Shown here: piece after piece, positions 17,421-24,724 of the stretch
Numbering within the stretch: the first letter of the stretch is position 1
Layout of the letters: every line of letters begins with the position of its first letter
Source of the DNA: Burkholderiales bacterium
GTDB taxonomy: Bacteria; Pseudomonadota; Gammaproteobacteria; Burkholderiales; Burkholderiaceae_C
Reading direction: 5' to 3'
Assembly: GCA_016223165.1 (NCBI GenBank)
Contig: JACRPO010000012.1
Location: 620,001 to 684,000 of the forward strand
DNA: 64,000 nucleotides
The notes under the pieces: model-generated
Told to the model about the DNA's origin: nothing
What the model saw: the letters and a program-made list of their open reading frames with translations, nothing else
Database searches by the model: none
Position numbers and translations under genes: made by a program

Positions 17421-18557
17421 TCAGGGCAATGGAATCACGATCTTGAAGACGGTACGTCCCGGCGCGCTTTCGCATTCGATGATGCCCTGGTGTTGTTGCA
17501 CGAACGTCTGGGCCAGCGTGAGGCCGAGCCCCGAACCGCCCTCGCGCCCCGAGACGAGGGGCTGGAAGATGCGGTCGCGGATCGCCTCGGGCACGCCGGG
17601 CCCGTTGTCCTGGATATGCAATTCCAGTGCCAGACGGAAGCGCTGGCGCCCCACCGTGGCCTGCCGCGCCACACGGGTGCGCAGCTCGATGCGTGCATTG
17701 CCGGCGGCAATGCGCCCGGCCAGTGCCTGGGCCGCGTTGTGCACGATATTGAGCACGGCCTGGATGAGCTGCTCGCGGTCGCCGCGGAACTCCGGGATCG
17801 AGGTGTCGTAGTCGCGCTGCACCGTCAGGCCGCGCGGGAACTCGGCCAGCACGAGCGCGCGCACGCGCTCGCAGACCTCGTGGATGTTGACGTCGCCCAC
17901 GATCGGCACACGCCGGTGCGGTGCGAGCAGGCGGTCGACGAGCGCCTGCAGGCGGTCGGCCTCGTGCACGATGACGCGCGTGTATTCCTTGAGCTCCCGC
18001 CCTTCGATCTCGAGTTCGAGCAGCTGCGCCGCGCCGCGGATGCCGCCCAGCGGGTTGCGGATCTCGTGCGCGAGGTTGCGCACGAGCTCCCGGTGCGCGG
18101 TGACGAGCTCCTGCACGCGCTCCTCGCGGTCCTGGCGCGTCTGCTGCTCGATCTCGATCATCTCGAGCAGCACGGCGTCGCCGCGGGTGCCGCCGCCGGC
18201 GCCCTCGGCCGCGATCTGGCTCAGGATGACATGCACCGGCAGCTCCTGGCCGTGCTGCGCATGCCGGCGCAGCATGGCGTCGAAGCGGCTGGTGGCCACC
18301 AGGTTGGCGGCGACGCGCTGCGCGTGCTCGGCCAGCGGGGCCGCGTCGGCCAGCCACTCGAAGGCATTGGAGCGCTGCAGCGCGCGCCGCGACAGGCCGA
18401 TGACGTTCTCGAGCGCGGAATTGGCGAGCAGGCAGCGCCCGTCGGGGCGCACGATGGCCACCATGGTGGCGAGCTGGTCGAAGGCCTCGAAGCCGGGCAC
18501 CACGTCGCCCGGCTTGACCATGGCCGCGAGGGCCTTACGCAGGCTGCGCGAAGGCAT
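17421..18557 (-). CDS. ntrB: nitrogen regulation sensor histidine kinase NtrB
   Basis: 378 residues from ATG 18557. An N-terminal PAS domain (FDQLATMVAIVRPDGRCLLANSALENVIGLSRRAL) is followed by an H-box VRNLAHEIRNPLGGIRGAAQLLELE near residue 160. Then come the N-box ILNIVHNAAQAL, the G1 box DNGPGVP and the G2 GREGGSGLGL of the ATPase domain. There are no membrane segments, as expected for a cytosolic NtrB controlled by PII protein. It phosphorylates or dephosphorylates NtrC according to nitrogen status. It lies between ntrC and a small secreted-protein gene, with glnA further upstream on the same strand. Confidence 0.95.
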   Translation of the reverse strand: MPSRSLRKALAAMVKPGDVVPGFEAFDQLATMVAIVRPDGRCLLANSALENVIGLSRRALQRSNAFEWLADAAPLAEHAQRVAANLVATSRFDAMLRRHAQHGQELPVHVILSQIAAEGAGGGTRGDAVLLEMIEIEQQTRQDREERVQELVTAHRELVRNLAHEIRNPLGGIRGAAQLLELEIEGRELKEYTRVIVHEADRLQALVDRLLAPHRRVPIVGDVNIHEVCERVRALVLAEFPRGLTVQRDYDTSIPEFRGDREQLIQAVLNIVHNAAQALAGRIAAGNARIELRTRVARQATVGRQRFRLALELHIQDNGPGVPEAIRDRIFQPLVSGREGGSGLGLTLAQTFVQQHQGIIECESAPGRTVFKIVIPLP

Positions 18558-18587
18558 GGTCAGGTGCGGTTTCGACGGCTGACCGCA

Positions 18588-18615
18588 GGCTCACCGCGGG
18601 CGTCGCCGGTGAGCC
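18588..18615. other. strong hairpin between the secreted-protein gene and ntrB
   Basis: GGCTCACCG (18588-18596) and CGGTGAGCC (18607-18615) form a perfect 9-bp stem with a 10-nt loop, about 30 nt upstream of the ntrB start. With no T-tract it is not a textbook terminator; it may limit read-through from glnA into ntrBC or protect the 3' end of the upstream transcript. Confidence 0.4.
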
Positions 18616-18669
18616 GGTGTTCGGACGCGCGCGTTCGCCGATACGAGGGCGCCGCGGCGCCCGGGCTGC

Positions 18670-19257
18670 TCAGGGCGGCGGCAGCGGCAGCTTGGCCAGT
18701 TCGCGCCGGATGGCCGCGAGGTCGGCCTCCTTGCGCTGGATGGCCGCGCGCATCTGCGCCACGCGCTCCTGGTAGCGCGCGTAGTTGCGCTCGTCGCCAC
18801 GGCGCTCGGGTTCGCCGTTGTTGAACTCGCGCACCATCTCCGCCAAGCGCGCTTCCTCGCGCCGCAGCTCGTCGCTGAGGATGCGCCTGGCGTCGCTGTC
18901 GCGCGCGCGCTGTTCGGCCGGGTCGACACGGCCCTCGCCGCTGCGCGCCACCGCCCCGGAGGCCGGCGCCGAGGCCGCCACCGGCCGCGGGCGCACCCCC
19001 TGCACGATGGTGATGGGCGCGCCTTCGATCGTGCGGCAGCCCTTGTCCTTCGCTTCCTGCGCGGAGAGCTGGTCCGTGTAGAGCACCGGCGGGCCGGGAC
19101 AGCGAAACACCGTGCCCTGTTGCGCTTGGGCCGCGGGGGACAGCGCCAGCCCCGCCAGCAGGGCAGCGGCAGCGACGATCGACGGCCGATGTGCGATGGG
19201 GCCACCTTCGCGCCGAAGCGCTCCGGGATTCGCCTTGCGAACGGCCCTGCGGCTCAT
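18670..19257 (-). CDS. secreted DUF4124-like protein with C-terminal coiled coil
   Basis: 195 residues from ATG 19257; an identical-looking ATG 60 bp upstream (19317) lies in a duplicated copy of the start region. A hydrophobic signal (IVAAAALLAGLALSPAAQAQ) ends at AQA. Next is a short domain with two Cys, VFRCPGPPVLYTDQLSAQEAKDKGCRTIEG, resembling DUF4124, then an Ala/Pro linker and a charged helical C terminus (LRREEARLAEMVREFNNGEPERRGDER, then AAIQRKEADLAAIRRELAKLPLPPP). Presumed periplasmic; no enzyme motif. It is commonly seen between glnA and ntrB in related bacteria (from memory), but its link to nitrogen control is unclear. Confidence 0.8.
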   Translation of the reverse strand: MSRRAVRKANPGALRREGGPIAHRPSIVAAAALLAGLALSPAAQAQQGTVFRCPGPPVLYTDQLSAQEAKDKGCRTIEGAPITIVQGVRPRPVAASAPASGAVARSGEGRVDPAEQRARDSDARRILSDELRREEARLAEMVREFNNGEPERRGDERNYARYQERVAQMRAAIQRKEADLAAIRRELAKLPLPPP

Positions 19258-19320
19258 GGCACCACCTCCGCGCCGCAGCGCCGCGGGATCTGCCCTGGGA
19301 ACGGCCCTTCGGCTCATGCA
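19201..19320. repeat. 60-bp direct tandem duplication containing two start codons
   Basis: 19201-19260 and 19261-19320 align without gaps over 60 bp with 48 identities (80 %). On the minus strand both encode M-S-R-R-A-V at one end and both are in frame with the secreted protein, so either ATG (19317 or 19257) could serve. The divergence indicates an old duplication. Confidence 0.9.
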
Positions 19321-19389
19321 CTGTCCTTGCGCCGTGCGCAGTGTCGCGGTGGTGCATTCTCGCTCAGCCCCGGTCGACGTGTCGCGATG

Positions 19390-19414
19390 AAAAAGGGGCG
19401 GTCGCCCGCCCCTT
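19390..19414 (-). terminator. rho-independent terminator of glnA
   Basis: On the minus strand AAGGGGCGG (plus 19406-19414) pairs with CCGCCCCTT (plus 19393-19401) over 9 bp around a 4-nt loop, followed by a run of five T's into plus 19390. It lies 24 bp behind the glnA stop (19438). It should strongly reduce read-through into the secreted-protein gene and ntrBC. Confidence 0.9.
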
Positions 19415-19437
19415 CTGACTGCCGCGGAGGGAGCCCC

Positions 19438-20853
19438 TCACAGCGAGTAGTACATCTCGAACTCGAGCGGATGCGTGGTCATGCGGAAGCGGGTCACCTC
19501 CTGCATCTTCAGCTCGATGTAGGCGTCGATGTAGCCGTCGGTGAAGACGCCGCCCTTGGTCAGGAAGGCACGGCCCTTGTCGAGGTAGTCGAGCGCCTGG
19601 TCGAGGCTGTGGCACACGGTGGGGATCTTCGCGTCCTCTTCGGGCGGCAGGTGGTACAGGTCCTTGGTCGCTGCCTCGCCCGGGTGGATCTTGTTCTCGA
19701 CGCCGTCCAGGCCCGCCATCAGCATCGCCGCGAACGAGAGGTACGGGTTGCAGGTGGGATCGGGGAAGCGCACCTCGATGCGGCGGCCCTTCGGGTTGGG
19801 CACGTAGGGGATGCGGATCGAAGCCGAGCGGTTGCGCGAGCTGTAGGCCAGCTTCACCGGCGCCTCGAAGCCGGGCACGAGGCGCTTGTAGCTGTTGGTG
19901 CCCGGGTTCGTGATGGCATTCAGCGCGCGCGCGTGCTTGATGATGCCGCCGATGTAGTACAGGGCGAACTCGCTCAGGCCGGCATAACCGTCGCCGGCGA
20001 AGAGGTTCTTGCCGTCCTTCCACACGCTCTGGTGCACGTGCATGCCGCTGCCGTTGTCGCCGACCACAGGCTTGGGCATGAAGGTCGCCGTCTTGCCGTA
20101 GGCGTGCGCGACGTTGTGGATGATGTACTTCTGCAGCTGCAGCCAGTCGGCGCGCTGCACGAGCGTGCTGAACTTCGTGCCGATCTCGCATTGGCCGGGC
20201 GCCGCCACCTCGTGGTGATGCACCTCGACCGGGATGCCCATCTGCTCGAGCAGCAGGCACATCTCGCTGCGCATGTCCTGGAAGCTGTCGACCGGCGGCA
20301 CCGGGAAATACCCGCCCTTGACGGCCGGGCGGTGCGCGAGGTTGCCGCCTTCGAAGTCCTTGCCCGAGCTCCAGGGCGCCTCTTCCGAGGTGATCTTGTA
20401 GAAGGCGCCGGCCATGTCGACGTTCCACTGCACCTGGTCGAAGATGAAGAACTCGGGCTCGGGGCCGAAGTAGGCCGCGTCGCCGACGCCGCTGCTCTTG
20501 AGGTAGGCCTCGGCGCGCTTGGCGAGCGAACGCGGGTCGCGCTCGTAGGGCTTGCCGTCACCGGGCTCGAGCACGTCGCAGCTCAGCAGCAGCGTCGGCT
20601 CCTCGAAGAAGGGGTCGATGTTGGCAGTGTTCGGGTCGGGCATCAGCAGCATGTCCGACGCCTCGATGCCCTTCCAGCCGGCGATCGAGCTGCCGTCGAA
20701 GGCGTGGCCCGAGGTGAACTTGTCCTCGTCGAACGCGGACACCGGCACGCTCACGTGCTGTTCCTTGCCGCGGGTGTCGGTGAAGCGGAAGTCGACGAAC
20801 TTGACTTCGTTCTCCTTCACCATCTTCATCACGTCGGCAACGGTCTTTGCCAT
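19438..20853 (-). CDS. glnA: glutamine synthetase, type I
   Basis: 471 residues from ATG 20853, with AGGAGA 7 nt upstream. Signatures: N-terminal beta-grasp (VKFVDFRFTDTRGKEQHVSVPV), FDGSSIAGW, PEPEFFIFD, metal-site EVAAPGQCEIG, ATP-loop KPVVGDNGSGMHVHQSVWKDGKN, the PGTNSYKRLVPGFEAPV loop, NRSASIRIP, and the adenylylation site Tyr in DLYHLPPEE near 400, so activity is expected to be controlled by GlnE/PII. Catalyses glutamate + ammonia + ATP to glutamine; dodecameric, cytoplasmic. A sigma-54 promoter and NtrC-type site lie upstream and an intrinsic terminator follows. Confidence 0.97.
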   Translation of the reverse strand: MAKTVADVMKMVKENEVKFVDFRFTDTRGKEQHVSVPVSAFDEDKFTSGHAFDGSSIAGWKGIEASDMLLMPDPNTANIDPFFEEPTLLLSCDVLEPGDGKPYERDPRSLAKRAEAYLKSSGVGDAAYFGPEPEFFIFDQVQWNVDMAGAFYKITSEEAPWSSGKDFEGGNLAHRPAVKGGYFPVPPVDSFQDMRSEMCLLLEQMGIPVEVHHHEVAAPGQCEIGTKFSTLVQRADWLQLQKYIIHNVAHAYGKTATFMPKPVVGDNGSGMHVHQSVWKDGKNLFAGDGYAGLSEFALYYIGGIIKHARALNAITNPGTNSYKRLVPGFEAPVKLAYSSRNRSASIRIPYVPNPKGRRIEVRFPDPTCNPYLSFAAMLMAGLDGVENKIHPGEAATKDLYHLPPEEDAKIPTVCHSLDQALDYLDKGRAFLTKGGVFTDGYIDAYIELKMQEVTRFRMTTHPLEFEMYYSL

Positions 20854-20978
20854 TCAGTCTCTCCTAGCGGGGCAGTGGTTGTTGGGGGTTTGGGGAATGG
20901 TGGGCAGGTGAATGCGTTGCGGGAAGACGGAGACCTCCTGCAGTCCTCCGTCCGCCCCACAAAGGCGCGGCGAATCTA

Positions 20979-20992
20979 GCAGAAAGCATGCC
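20979..20992 (-). promoter_or_regulatory. sigma-54 (-24/-12) promoter of glnA
   Basis: On the minus strand GG (plus 20991-20992) and GC (plus 20979-20980) are separated by exactly 10 bp in the context CGGCAT-N5-CTGCT, close to the TGGCAC-N5-TTGCW consensus. The start would be near 20967, leaving a leader of roughly 115 nt before the ATG at 20853. The NtrC-type site about 90-100 bp upstream supports the reading. Confidence 0.65.
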
Positions 20993-21079
20993 GATGGCCC
21001 GCGGCGCCGCTCCCAAGAGCTGGATGAGCCGGCTCCGACCTGGGCGCACCGCATTGAGGCATTCGGCAGGCCCACGACG

Positions 21080-21105
21080 GCACTGTCTTGGTGCGCTCAA
21101 CGCAC
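21080..21105. promoter_or_regulatory. NtrC-type binding site upstream of glnA
   Basis: GCAC-N7-GTGC (21080-21094) has the spacing of NtrC sites (TGCACY-N5-RGTGCA). It shares its GTGC with a second overlapping dyad, GTGC-N7-GCAC (21091-21105). The centre lies about 120 bp upstream of the proposed glnA transcription start, a normal enhancer distance. It overlaps the last codons of the CinA-like gene (stop at 21097). Confidence 0.55.
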
Positions 21106-21888
21106 CATTTCGGGCCCGAGTCGAGTATCGAGGGCGGCGAGGCCAGCCTTGAGCGCCTCGAAGGCAGGCGTCGGGTCGCCACGACCCTTGACGCCGAGCT
21201 CGATGTGGCGGCCCCACTGCGGGTGGTCCACGCTCGGCAGGCTGAAGACCTTGAAGCCGGGAAAGCACGCCTCGACCTCCTCCATCAAAGGCGTCAGCGC
21301 CGCCTCCATCGAGCCGAACACGATCACCGAGCGCTCGCTGGTGCGGCCGCCGCCGTGCAGGTGGGCGTAGCGCTGGTCGAGCACCCACTCGATCATCGGC
21401 CAGGCCATGACCGGGAAGCCGGGCACGAAGTGCACGTGCTGCACGCTGAAGCCGGCGATCTTGTTGAAAGGGTTCGGGATGATCGTGGCGCCCTCGGGGA
21501 AGACGCCCATGTTGAGCCGGTGCACGTTGTCGGGCCGTTCGGGCTCGAAGGGCACGCCCTGCTCGCGCGCCACGTCGCGCATGCGCTCGAAGATGAGTTC
21601 GCGCGCCTGCGGGTGCAGCGCAAGCCCGCGCCCGAGCGCGGCGGCTGCCGCCTGGCGCGTGTGGTCGTCGGGCGTGGCGCCGATGCCGCCGGTGCAGATG
21701 ACGAGGTCGCCGCTCGCGAAGGCGTCCTTCAGCGTCGCGGTGATGCGCTCGCGCTCGTCGCCCACATAACGCGCCCACGAGAGCGCCAGGCCACGCGCCG
21801 CCAGCAGCGCGATGACGCGCGGCAGGTGCTTGTCCTCGCGCTTGCCGGAGAGGATCTCGTCGCCGACGATGACGAGGCCGATGTTCAC
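21097..21888 (-). CDS. CinA N-terminal / MoaB-Mog-like molybdopterin-binding-fold protein
   Basis: 263 residues from GTG 21888, overlapping the EI24 gene stop (GTGA). The N-terminal MoCF-type fold is clear: IGLVIVGDEILSGKREDKH, a VGDERERI segment, VICTGGIGATPDDHTRQAAA (the GGxGxxxDD signature) and FVPGFPVMAWPM. It lacks the C-terminal NMN-deamidase domain of full CinA, so it belongs to the stand-alone 'competence/damage-inducible protein A-like' group. Substrate unknown; relatives act in pyridine-nucleotide repair or cofactor chemistry. It is the last gene of a six-gene minus-strand operon. Confidence 0.85.
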   Translation of the reverse strand: MNIGLVIVGDEILSGKREDKHLPRVIALLAARGLALSWARYVGDERERITATLKDAFASGDLVICTGGIGATPDDHTRQAAAAALGRGLALHPQARELIFERMRDVAREQGVPFEPERPDNVHRLNMGVFPEGATIIPNPFNKIAGFSVQHVHFVPGFPVMAWPMIEWVLDQRYAHLHGGGRTSERSVIVFGSMEAALTPLMEEVEACFPGFKVFSLPSVDHPQWGRHIELGVKGRGDPTPAFEALKAGLAALDTRLGPEMVR

Positions 21889-22757
21889 GGGCGATGTTCA
21901 GGGGTTTGTGCCGGCGGGCTCGGCGAGCGGGCCACCGCCATCGGCGCCAGCGGCGGCGTCGTCACCGCCCCGAGAGCGGCACGATGGCGGTCGAGCTTGT
22001 CGAGCGCGTAGTGCGCGAACCACAGCGCCGCGAACGCGAAGACGAGCGTGTACAGCCACACCGAGGCGACGAGGAAGAACGGGGCGAAGATCAGCGCCGC
22101 CGTCCCCAGCGTCCAGACGAGCGCCGGCAAGGCGCCGAGCAGCCCCGAGCACACGCCCATCGCCAGCAGCGGCCAGCGGTGCACGTGCATCAGGTGCCGC
22201 CGCTCCTCGGCGCTGGCATGCAGGGCGAGCACGTCGAAGGCAAAGACGCGGTAGGTGAGCCAGCCCCAGATGAGCGGCGGCAGCACCAGCGCCAGCGGCG
22301 GGATCAGCCACAGCGGCAGGCTCGCCACCAGCGCCAGCAGCGCCGCCAGGGCGCACAGCAGCGACCAGCCCAGCGCCTGCCACCAGCGCGCGCCGCGGTG
22401 CTGCTCGAGCGCCGGGAAACGCCGCCGCGCCACGAGCTGCACGATCAACGGCGTCACCGTCCAGCCGACGAGCAGCAGCGTGCCCATCACGACAACGGGC
22501 ACGGCCAGCGCCACGACGATGATCGGCGCCAGCACCGCGCGCAGGCTGTTCGCGCCCACCGAGTCGAGCCACTGCATGGCCGCGTTCGAGAGGTCGAAGC
22601 GCTGCAGCGTCTCGCGCACGCCGTCGACCGCGCCCTCCCAGCCGAGCCAGGCCGCGACGACGATGGCCAGCCCCATCACCAGCAGCGGCAGGAGCGTTCG
22701 CACCAGCACGCGCGGATGCACCAGCTGCACGAGGGCACGCCAGAACGCTTCGAACAT
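21885..22757 (-). CDS. EI24-domain inner-membrane protein
   Basis: 290 residues from ATG 22757 (MFEAFWRALVQLVHPRVLVRTLLPLLVMGL). Five or six hydrophobic segments follow (LLPLLVMGLAIVVAAWLGW, LRAVLAPIIVVALAVPVVVMGTLLLVGW, LLCALAALLALVASLPLWLIPP and others), with the LPPLIWGWLTYRVFAFDVLALHASAEERR segment typical of EI24/CysZ-like proteins. A Pro/Ala-rich tail ends the protein. Related CysZ proteins transport sulfate, but EI24-like members of Burkholderiales have no proven role. It lies 10 nt behind the sterol-desaturase-like gene and overlaps the CinA-like gene. Confidence 0.82.
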   Translation of the reverse strand: MFEAFWRALVQLVHPRVLVRTLLPLLVMGLAIVVAAWLGWEGAVDGVRETLQRFDLSNAAMQWLDSVGANSLRAVLAPIIVVALAVPVVVMGTLLLVGWTVTPLIVQLVARRRFPALEQHRGARWWQALGWSLLCALAALLALVASLPLWLIPPLALVLPPLIWGWLTYRVFAFDVLALHASAEERRHLMHVHRWPLLAMGVCSGLLGALPALVWTLGTAALIFAPFFLVASVWLYTLVFAFAALWFAHYALDKLDRHRAALGAVTTPPLAPMAVARSPSPPAQTPEHRP

Positions 22758-22767
22758 CGGACGGGTC

Positions 22768-23784
22768 TCAGGTCCCGGAGGCGCTGGGGCCGGCAGGCGC
22801 GCCGCTCCCGCCCCGGCGCTCTCTCTCACGGGCCCCGACGAGCCGCTGCACGCCACGCCATTGCTGCGCCCAGAAGCCGCGCCCGTAGTCGCGCCCACCG
22901 AACTCGGGCAGCTGGTCGCGGATGCCCGTGGGCCCGGGGGCGTCGTACCAGCGCCCAGTGCCGAAGATCGCGTCCCACACCGGGAACAGCACGGCGAAGT
23001 TGTGGCCGCCGAGGCTGCCCGGCCCGGCCGACTCGTGCCCGACGCCGATGCCGTGGTGCACGCGGTGGAAGCGCGGGCTCACGAGCAGCCGCTCGCCGAG
23101 GCTGCCGAACGAGAGGCGCACGTTCGCGTGCGCCAGGCTCTCGACCAGCTGCGCCACCGCCACGACGGCGATGAACTGGCCCGGCGGTATGCCCACCGCC
23201 AGCGCGACGAGCACGAAGAGGCTGTCGCGCAGCAGGTCGTCGAGCAGGTGGTTGCGGTTGTCGCTCCACATCGTCATCTGGCGCTGGCTGTGGTGCACGG
23301 CGTGCAGCTGCCACCACCAGTCGAAGCGATGCTGCGCGCGGTGCAATCCGTAGTCGACGAAATCGAACAGCACGAGGTACAGCAGGAAGCTGACCAGCGC
23401 GATGTCGGTGACGCCGGGCCACAGGCCGTCGAGCGACCACGTCGGCAACCCGGCGACGCGCAGCGCGCCGACGAGCGTGTCCCACAGCGGGTCCACGGTG
23501 AAGAACATCACGACGCGGAAGAGCCCCAGCCGGTGCAGCAGCGTGTAGGCGATATCCACGCGCACCGCGGCGCGGTCGGTCACCGGCTCCACCGGCCGCC
23601 AGCGCTCGAGCGCCCGGAAGAACGTCAGCATCACCACGATCTGCAGCAGCCCGACGAGCAGCCAGCCGGTGGCGTGAAAGCCCTCCGCGAGGATGCCGGC
23701 CTGGCCGAACTCGAACATCAGCGGCTGCACCACGGCCTCGAAGAGCGCCTGCTGCGCGGCGTCGAACCAGTGCATCGGGTTCAT
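22768..23784 (-). CDS. sterol desaturase/fatty acid hydroxylase family membrane protein
   Basis: 338 residues from ATG 23784 (MNPMHWFDAAQQALFEAVVQ). Four or so membrane helices surround the di-iron His clusters HRAQHR, HAVHHS and HRVHH (preceded by SPRFHRVHHGIG), as in the fatty acid hydroxylase superfamily, which uses two irons and oxygen to hydroxylate or desaturate lipids. The C-terminal 25 residues are Arg/Gly/Ser-rich and unconserved. It lies 16 nt behind the polysaccharide-deacetylase gene in a tight operon. The substrate (fatty acid, hopanoid or other lipid) cannot be predicted. Confidence 0.9.
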   Translation of the reverse strand: MNPMHWFDAAQQALFEAVVQPLMFEFGQAGILAEGFHATGWLLVGLLQIVVMLTFFRALERWRPVEPVTDRAAVRVDIAYTLLHRLGLFRVVMFFTVDPLWDTLVGALRVAGLPTWSLDGLWPGVTDIALVSFLLYLVLFDFVDYGLHRAQHRFDWWWQLHAVHHSQRQMTMWSDNRNHLLDDLLRDSLFVLVALAVGIPPGQFIAVVAVAQLVESLAHANVRLSFGSLGERLLVSPRFHRVHHGIGVGHESAGPGSLGGHNFAVLFPVWDAIFGTGRWYDAPGPTGIRDQLPEFGGRDYGRGFWAQQWRGVQRLVGARERERRGGSGAPAGPSASGT

Positions 23785-23800
23785 CGGTTTGCCCGCTCCA

Positions 23801-24724
23801 CTACTTCGGCTTCTGCGCGGCGAGCGCAAACTGCGGGTGCTCGCGCAGCGTCGCGAAGCAGAAGCCGCGCTGCTTGAGGCCCGCGATCAATGGCTCGAGC
23901 ACCGCCGGCGCCCACGCCTCCTTGCGCGACCAGATGCCCAGGTGCGCGAGCAGCACGTCGCCGGTGCGGATGTCGCGCAGCGCCTGCGCGAGCAGCGTCG
24001 CGTTCGGGAAGCGCTCGCTCGGCAGTTCGTCGCCGAGAAAGCCGGCCGGCGCCCAGCCCACGTGCGTCCAGCCGCAGCCGGCCGCGGCCTCGAGCAGCGC
24101 TGCAGAGGTCTTGCCGCCGGGCGCGCGGAAGATCGCGCCCATCTTCTGCCCCGTCATGGCCTCGAAGCGGCGCGCCGGGCGCTCCAGGGCCTGGCAGTAG
24201 CCGGCGGTATCGAGCCGGCGCGGCTTGAAGGCCGCCGGCCCGGTGGTGGGGCGCATGCGGAAAGCCACCTCGCCACCGCTGCGCTCGTCGCCGCGCCAGA
24301 CATCGTGGTCCCAGGTGTGCGAGCCGAAGGCGTGGCCCTCGGCCGCGCGTGCCTTCCACCACGCCGCCCAGGCGTCGTCGAGGCTGCTGCCGCCGCCCAG
24401 CGTGCGTTCGTTGGCGAGGAAGAAGGTGGCCTTCACCTGCTGCCGATTCAGCACCTCGGCAACGAGCGGCGCCACGCCCATGTGGCCGGTGTCGAAGGTG
24501 AGGTAGACCGGCTTGTCGCAGGCCGACGCGGCGGCGCACACGAGCGCCAGCGCCACCACGGCGGCGCGCGGGCGGCGCGCCGCTGCGCTGCCGGTGGCCC
24601 TGCCGGGAGCGCCGTGTGGAGCGCCGTGTGGAGCGCCGTGTGGAGCGCCGTGTGGAGCGCCGTTTGGAGCGCCGTTTGGAGCGCCGTTTGGAGCCGTGCC
24701 GCGAGCGCTACTGCCGAGGTGCAT
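23801..24724 (-). CDS. exported polysaccharide deacetylase-family protein with N-terminal repeat
   Basis: 307 residues from ATG 24724, which overlaps the preceding gene by 17 nt. Residues about 13-45 are a 12-bp repeat (GAPN x3, GAPH x4), followed by a hydrophobic signal segment (AAVVALALVCAAASACDKP) with a possible lipobox-like AAASAC. The NodB-type domain follows: YLTFDTGHMGVAPLVAEVLNRQQVKATFFLANE (catalytic Asp), GSHTWDHDVW (metal His pair), IFRAPGGKTS and DVLLAHLG. It would act in the periplasm on an acetylated glycan. A start nearer the signal cannot be excluded; then the repeat would be untranslated. Confidence 0.85.
   Translation of the reverse strand: MHLGSSARGTAPNGAPNGAPNGAPHGAPHGAPHGAPHGAPGRATGSAAARRPRAAVVALALVCAAASACDKPVYLTFDTGHMGVAPLVAEVLNRQQVKATFFLANERTLGGGSSLDDAWAAWWKARAAEGHAFGSHTWDHDVWRGDERSGGEVAFRMRPTTGPAAFKPRRLDTAGYCQALERPARRFEAMTGQKMGAIFRAPGGKTSAALLEAAAGCGWTHVGWAPAGFLGDELPSERFPNATLLAQALRDIRTGDVLLAHLGIWSRKEAWAPAVLEPLIAGLKQRGFCFATLREHPQFALAAQKPK
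24606..24701. repeat. 12-bp tandem repeat (7 units) in the polysaccharide deacetylase gene
   Basis: GGAGCGCCGTGT repeats four times (24606-24653) and GGAGCGCCGTTT three times (24654-24689), with a degenerate eighth unit to 24701. Units are whole codons (G-A-P-H/N on the minus strand), so copy-number change would alter protein length without a frameshift. Confidence 0.95.
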
